Of a stretch of 17,614 nt of DNA, positions 14,048-17,614 are shown piece by piece. Under the pieces are notes generated by a model, which was not told the origin of the DNA, made no database searches, and saw only the letters and a program-made list of their open reading frames with translations. Position 1 is the first letter of the stretch, and every line of letters starts with the position of its first letter. The position numbers and the translations under genes were made by a program. The DNA comes from CAZJPD01 sp964547795 (lineage in GTDB: Bacteria; Pseudomonadota; Alphaproteobacteria; Rickettsiales; Midichloriaceae): assembly GCA_964547795.1 (NCBI GenBank), contig CAZJPD010000019.1, positions 1 through 17,614 of the forward strand, given 5' to 3'.

Positions 14048-16228
14048 ATGCCAATTGAAAATCTTGAAGATTTTAAAAAGCGATATTATGGAATTATTAA
14101 TCAGATTGCTTTCACTCCTGAAGATGAGAGAGGAAACAAAAAAGCAGAATGGCAAGCATCATTGACTGCTTTACAGGGAGAAGCACAAAGTGAAAATGTC
14201 CAAGTTCAAGACTTTGAATTTAACTTTGATAGTTTACAAGGTTCACAAAAAAGTCATTTAAAGGAACTATCTGAGTTTTATCAAAATATATGTGAAGGCA
14301 AAGATGTAACATCAGGGTTGCGAGACGTTGGTAAGCTCGATATTCTGGATGCTAATAAACAGGAAATCAAGGCACAGGGATTTGTCCTTGCTTTTGATGA
14401 GATGAAACAAAATGCAGACAATAAGGAACAATTTTTAAAGTATTATGCTAATGTGCAAAGGATGAGTCATGGGGATATCCCACTAAAAATTGAAAATCCT
14501 CAACTTCAAGAAGAGTTAGAATATGCTAATAATATTATCCAAACTTTTACTGAACAATACATACCTGAGCAAAGTGATGTAGGAAAACTGTTTACAGAGG
14601 TAATAGAGCGACAAAAACAAATAGCAGAAGAGCAAAAAGCCCCAATTCTAAAAGTAGATGAGAGTTATAATAGTAAAGAGCTAACCCAATCTAACTATTG
14701 GTATACAGATAAAGACATAAATGCTGTGCTAAGTCAAAGATTAAGGCAAGTGAATGCTCAGAATATCTATCAGATGGATGCAGTTGCCTTGCATAGTGGA
14801 GATGATGCAGAACAAAACAACCAATTAACAACAGATAGAATAAGGACAAGAATAGGCGAAATGAGCGAACCAAAAACAGGGAAGAAGTTGTTATCCCTGT
14901 AAATATAGGTGGTAATCACTGGATTGGAGCTGCTATAGAATTTGAACAAGATGGTAAGGCAAAAGTTACTTATTCAGATAGCTTGGAAGGTGATGGTCTT
15001 AATGCTAGAAAGCAAGATTTAGACAAGCTTATAGGGGATGCTATAGATGAAGGTGTAGAGAAAGAATTTGTTATACATAACAAGTCACAAAAGCAGACCA
15101 ATGGTAGTGATTGTGGTCCTTTAACAATAGAGAATTTGATTAGAATTGCAGCTTCTGGAAATGAGATAACCGAAAATATACGGCAACAACATGCCCAATT
15201 TTTCGGTGCACCTGCACAGGCACAAGAACGGGCAAAAGAGGCAGCAAAGCAAGTGCAAAAAGAACAGAATAAAGCAATAACACTAGAGCAAGTAAAAGAA
15301 CAAGTTGCTCGTAATATTTTAAAAGTTGCAAAAGTAAGTGATGAGCAAATAAACCATATAATGAATGCTCAAGATTCGGCAGCAAAAACTGCTATTATGA
15401 AAAGGGCAGAGATTGCTCTTGATGAGATGGGAGTTAGGGATGTTGCTTCATTTCAGAAGGTTAAAGATAAAGATTTACAAAGTGCAATAGAAACGCAATC
15501 TAAGGAATTTATAGCACAGATTGGTCGTGCTGGCTCATGGTCAATAGATAGTTGGGATATGAGAGGAAAGAAGGGGTTGCACGAAAAATATACAAAAAAA
15601 GCCAATAAAATGAAGCCTGCTGATTTTGATAAAAATGCAATAAAGGCTTTGAAGTATGAGAAGTCAAAAGATGAAAGAAGTTGGTGGAAAAGCTTTGCCT
15701 ATAATTCACTTTACAGAAAGGCATTGCAATTTTTGAATCTAATAAAGACCGAATGGTCCTACTTTTAGCCCATTGCAGAAAGCACTTGTTGGAGTGGTAG
15801 CTCTTGCAGTGCTTGCCCCTCCTTTTGGAGCAATAGTCGCTGCTTATATGCTCTTCACAGCGGCTAAGGAGGGGCTGTATGAAGGAAGCAAATTACAGGA
15901 ATTGGTAAACAAAAAGTGGTTTAAAGAACCTCCAAAAAAATTTAATTCTGAGGAGCTGGAAAAGATAAGTGCCAAGGGATTGATTTAAGATATACAAAAA
16001 GCACAAGAGAAGGTTGAGCATAAAAATATTGCAGAGCAGGAAGCACCCCAACAGGAGAAGAAAATTGATACAAAGGTTCAAGCTGAAGTAGATAAAATTA
16101 TTCAAAAAAAACAAAGAAAAAAACGAGCAAATGGCAAAGGTACAAGGAAAAAAGGCTACTCTTTGGATGATGCAGATTTAATAAGTGCTAGGATAAAAGC
16201 AGAAAATAGGCAACCTATGCAAAGGTAA
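14048..16228 (+). pseudogene. Ulp1-like (C48, CE clan) protease, multiply disrupted
   Basis: Restored, this is a protein of about 726 residues. The start is the ATG at 14048 with GGAG just upstream. About 200 helical residues precede a Ulp1-like catalytic domain that opens with NYWYTDKDINAVLSQRLRQV. The catalytic set is present in order: His in GGNHWIGAAI (14917-14919), Asp in TYSDSLEGDG (14977-14979), Gln (15094-15096) and Cys (15112-15114) in QTNGSDCGPLTIENL, with the Q-x5-C spacing of Ulp1. A long helical region follows, then a hydrophobic segment (LVGVVALAVLAPPFGAIVAA) and a basic tail (KKQRKKRANGKGTRKK). Lesions are one base lost near GGG 14879-14881, one gained at about 15746-15766, and a TAA at 15986-15988. 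Such proteases remove ubiquitin-like proteins or acetylate host targets, so a former host-directed effector is likely (inference). The usual annotation would be two or three separate hypothetical proteins. Confidence 0.85.
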
Positions 16229-16287
16229 TCTTGATAATTTTATGATAAAATGCACTATATTAATATCAACAAACAGGAAAATATAAA

Positions 16288-16836
16288 ATGATAGCATTAA
16301 CAACACCAAAAGTGAAAAAGGGGTGGAAAGCAAAAGATTTTGATTTGCTTTCTGTAGATGGCAATCATTATAACCTTACGAAGGTAAAAGGAAAAAGCGG
16401 TTTGGTGGTTGCTTTTATTTGCAATCATTGCCCGTATGTGAAATCAATTGCTGGAAAAATTGCTAAAGAAGCAGAAGAATTGCATAAACTAAATGTAGGC
16501 TTTGTGGTAATTAATTCCAATGATACAATTGCATACCCAACAGATTCGTACGAAAACATGCAAATTTTTGCACAGCAAAATAACTTTCAGTTTCCATATT
16601 TGCTTGATAAAATCCAGGAAGTTGCAAAGAAATACGATGCTGTTTGTACGCCAGATTTCTTTGGATTTAACTCCAATTTAGAACTTCAATATCGTGGCAG
16701 GCTGGATTCAGCTAAAATGGATATAGTGCCAGATGCAAAAAGAGAATTATTTATAGCGATGTCTGAAATCGCAAAAACTGGCGAATTTAAGGGAGAGCAA
16801 ATTCCAAGTATAGGGTGTTCCATTAAGTGGAAGTGA
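16288..16836 (+). CDS. Thioredoxin-like (AhpC/TSA-type redoxin) protein
   Basis: This 182-residue protein has a thioredoxin fold of the AhpC/TSA-redoxin group that carries CNHCPYVK. It shows FDLLSVDGNHYNLTKVKGKS, the strand LVVAFICNHCPYVKSI with a CxxC at Cys45/Cys48, VINSNDTIAYPTDSYENM, FPYLLDKIQEVAKKYDAVCT with the cis-Pro neighbourhood PDFFGFN, and a C-terminal PSIGCSIKWK. Additional cysteines sit in AVCTPDF and IGCSIKW. There is no signal peptide, so it is probably cytosolic and takes part in thiol-disulfide exchange or peroxide defence; the exact substrate is unknown. CAGGA lies about 9 bases before the ATG. The frame is intact. It is not in an operon with the preceding disrupted protease, whose stop lies 59 bases upstream. 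Confidence 0.9.
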   Translation: MIALTTPKVKKGWKAKDFDLLSVDGNHYNLTKVKGKSGLVVAFICNHCPYVKSIAGKIAKEAEELHKLNVGFVVINSNDTIAYPTDSYENMQIFAQQNNFQFPYLLDKIQEVAKKYDAVCTPDFFGFNSNLELQYRGRLDSAKMDIVPDAKRELFIAMSEIAKTGEFKGEQIPSIGCSIKWK

Positions 16837-16850
16837 GCTATATAATCTCT

Positions 16851-16960
16851 CGTCATCACGGATCGTAGCCTTTAATTTTCGTCATCACGAGATCGCAACA
16901 GCGATCGTGGTGATCCAGAGATTGCCACGCTTGTGCTCGTTGCACAAGCTCGCAATGACG
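16851..16960. repeat. Hairpin cluster, classes ATCAC and ATTGC
   Basis: A half unit (CGTCATCACGGATCGT) at 16851-16866, a full class ATCAC unit at 16880-16916 with stem GATCGC/GCGATC, and an inverted class ATTGC unit at 16919-16960 with stem GCTTGTGC/GCACAAGC. The stable stems could end transcription of the preceding redoxin gene, though no T-run follows. Confidence 0.82.
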
Positions 16961-17002
16961 GATCAGTGACGATCTATAATATTTTAATCTTTTGCAGAAT
17001 TC

Positions 17003-17359
17003 ATGGATAAAAAATTATTTGCCAGGCTATTGCTTGAGCATCAGGATAACTTGGTAGAAATTCGAATGATAGCACTGAAATTTATCAGATGCTCTTCACA
17101 ATATATTGAAAATGATCATAACGTTTCAACAAAGTTAAAGAAAACCATTAACAGGGATAAAATAGTTGAATTATTTTTAAAAACCAGTGCAATGGTCATA
17201 AAGCTTATACCACTTGAGCATCAAGTTATCGGTTCTAGTTTAATTAAAAAGCATGAGCTAGAGAAATTTAAACATCAGCAAGTAGACGATTTGGAAATCT
17301 CAAAAGAAGATTTAAAAATAATGAAACGATTTTTAAAATTGTATAAAAGTGACTCTTGA
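17003..17359 (+). CDS. Hypothetical protein, helical
   Basis: This frame of 118 residues from the ATG at 17003 has no motif I recognise. It is basic and mostly helical: KKLFARLLLEHQDNLVEIRM, ALKFIRCSSQYIEND, KIVELFLKTSAMVIKLIPLE, and a charged C-terminus with ISKEDLKIMKRFLKLYKSD. There is no signal peptide or clear membrane segment. It stands just upstream of the tRNA-Gly/tuf promoter with a 60-base gap and no homopolymer damage, and its codon use looks like that of its intact neighbours, so I think it is real. A rapidly evolving lineage-specific cytosolic protein is the best description. Confidence 0.6.
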   Translation: MDKKLFARLLLEHQDNLVEIRMIALKFIRCSSQYIENDHNVSTKLKKTINRDKIVELFLKTSAMVIKLIPLEHQVIGSSLIKKHELEKFKHQQVDDLEISKEDLKIMKRFLKLYKSDS

Positions 17360-17419
17360 GTAGTATTTAAGGAAAACTGTAATGACCCCTAATAATGCCT
17401 TACTGATCTTCCAAAGTTA

Positions 17420-17448
17420 TTGACATGAAGCATCACTCATTGTAAAAT
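17420..17448 (+). promoter_or_regulatory. Sigma-70-type promoter for tRNA-Gly and tuf
   Basis: TTGACA at 17420-17425 and TAAAAT at 17443-17448 are separated by 17 bp, the ideal spacing, and lie about 30 bases before the tRNA. This is the clearest promoter in the window. Confidence 0.8.
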
Positions 17449-17477
17449 CCTTATAAGAATGAAAACAAGCTTCTTAA

Positions 17478-17548
17478 GCGGGTGTAGCTCAATGGTAGAG
17501 TCCCAGCCTTCCAAGCTGGTTATGTGGGTTCGATTCCCATCATCCGCT
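17478..17548 (+). tRNA. tRNA-Gly (TCC anticodon)
   Basis: Acceptor GCGGGTG/CATCCGC (one G-U), D arm GCTC/GAGT, anticodon stem CCAGC/GCTGG with loop CTTCCAA (TCC), T stem GTGGG/CCCAT type with TTCGATT loop, discriminator T. CCA is not encoded, unlike the tRNA-Val at 6800. Placement directly before tuf is familiar in alphaproteobacteria, and the two probably share a transcript. Confidence 0.96.
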
Positions 17549-17587
17549 CTGATGGGCTTTTAACTGTTAGGATAAAGGAGGAAAGAA

Positions 17588-17614
17588 ATGGCAGAGAAAT
17601 ATGAAAGAACAAAA
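17588..17614 (+). CDS. tuf: Elongation factor Tu, N-terminus (runs off window)
   Basis: The last nine codons read MAEKYERTK, matching the universal EF-Tu opening (MAKEKFERTKPHVNIG) with minor changes. A strong ribosome site AAAGGAGG (17574-17581) lies 6 bases before the ATG, as expected for a very highly expressed protein. EF-Tu delivers aminoacyl-tRNA to the ribosome. Only the start is visible, so identity rests on this short match plus the upstream tRNA-Gly and strong promoter. Confidence 0.85.

Noticed and set aside
16880..16916. Intrinsic terminator after the redoxin gene
   Set aside because: The stem is stable but lacks a following T-run and belongs to the dispersed repeat family, so a terminator role cannot be claimed.
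5299..16960. CRISPR array
   Set aside because: Units are hairpins scattered between genes with irregular spacing and changing orientation; there are no regular spacers and no cas genes.

Overview
The window is AT-rich chromosomal DNA, most likely from an obligately intracellular alphaproteobacterium of the order Rickettsiales. The evidence is the gene-transfer-agent-like (GTA-like) head genes, a coiled-coil DUF1640 protein, a Ulp1-like (CE clan) protease with many disruptions, decaying toxin-antitoxin modules, dispersed hairpin repeats, and a tRNA-Gly(TCC) placed just before tuf. Genus cannot be assigned from the sequence alone.

Layout. Positions 1-241 (minus) hold a decayed hpf (ribosome hibernation factor), next to an unrecognised small ORF. 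Positions 554-3779 are a compact intact housekeeping run: a periplasmic amino-acid-type binding protein, the ATPase ychF and glmM. From 4024 to 11570 five genes of an HK97/GTA head module occur in canonical order: portal, prohead protease, major capsid, head-tail connector and head closure. They are separated by insertions: a DUF1640 gene, tRNA-Val(GAC), a YefM/Txe-type toxin-antitoxin remnant, a Panacea (DUF4065)/YafQ-like pair, lptE and many repeats. Positions 12103-13371 encode MtaB. A second GIY-YIG nuclease element follows, then a roughly 727-codon Ulp1-like protease gene carrying two frameshifts and a stop. The right end has a thioredoxin-like protein, an unknown gene, a well-formed promoter, tRNA-Gly(TCC) and the first nine codons of tuf.

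Repeats and mobility. At least 17 complete hairpin units of about 27-42 bp occupy most gaps. Three arm classes differ by compensatory changes (ATTGC/GCAAT, ATCAC/GTGAT, ATCGC/GCGAT), and the inner stems differ in sequence yet stay self-complementary. Two pairs of units lie inside larger elements with terminal inverted repeats of about 29 bp. Two GIY-YIG nuclease genes are each flanked on both sides by inverted hairpin units. One of these elements sits about 20 codons into a Txe/YoeB-type toxin gene. I infer a hairpin-bounded mobile element with a GIY-YIG nuclease as its only protein, plus short relatives without a gene.

Decay pattern. Selfish and accessory genes (portal, capsid, DUF1640, antitoxin, YafQ, Ulp1-like, probably connector) carry one-base indels, mostly in short homopolymers, and several in-frame stops. 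Of the cellular genes only hpf is broken; ychF, glmM, lptE, mtaB and the thioredoxin-like gene read through cleanly. This looks like recent pseudogenisation, although assembly error must be excluded.
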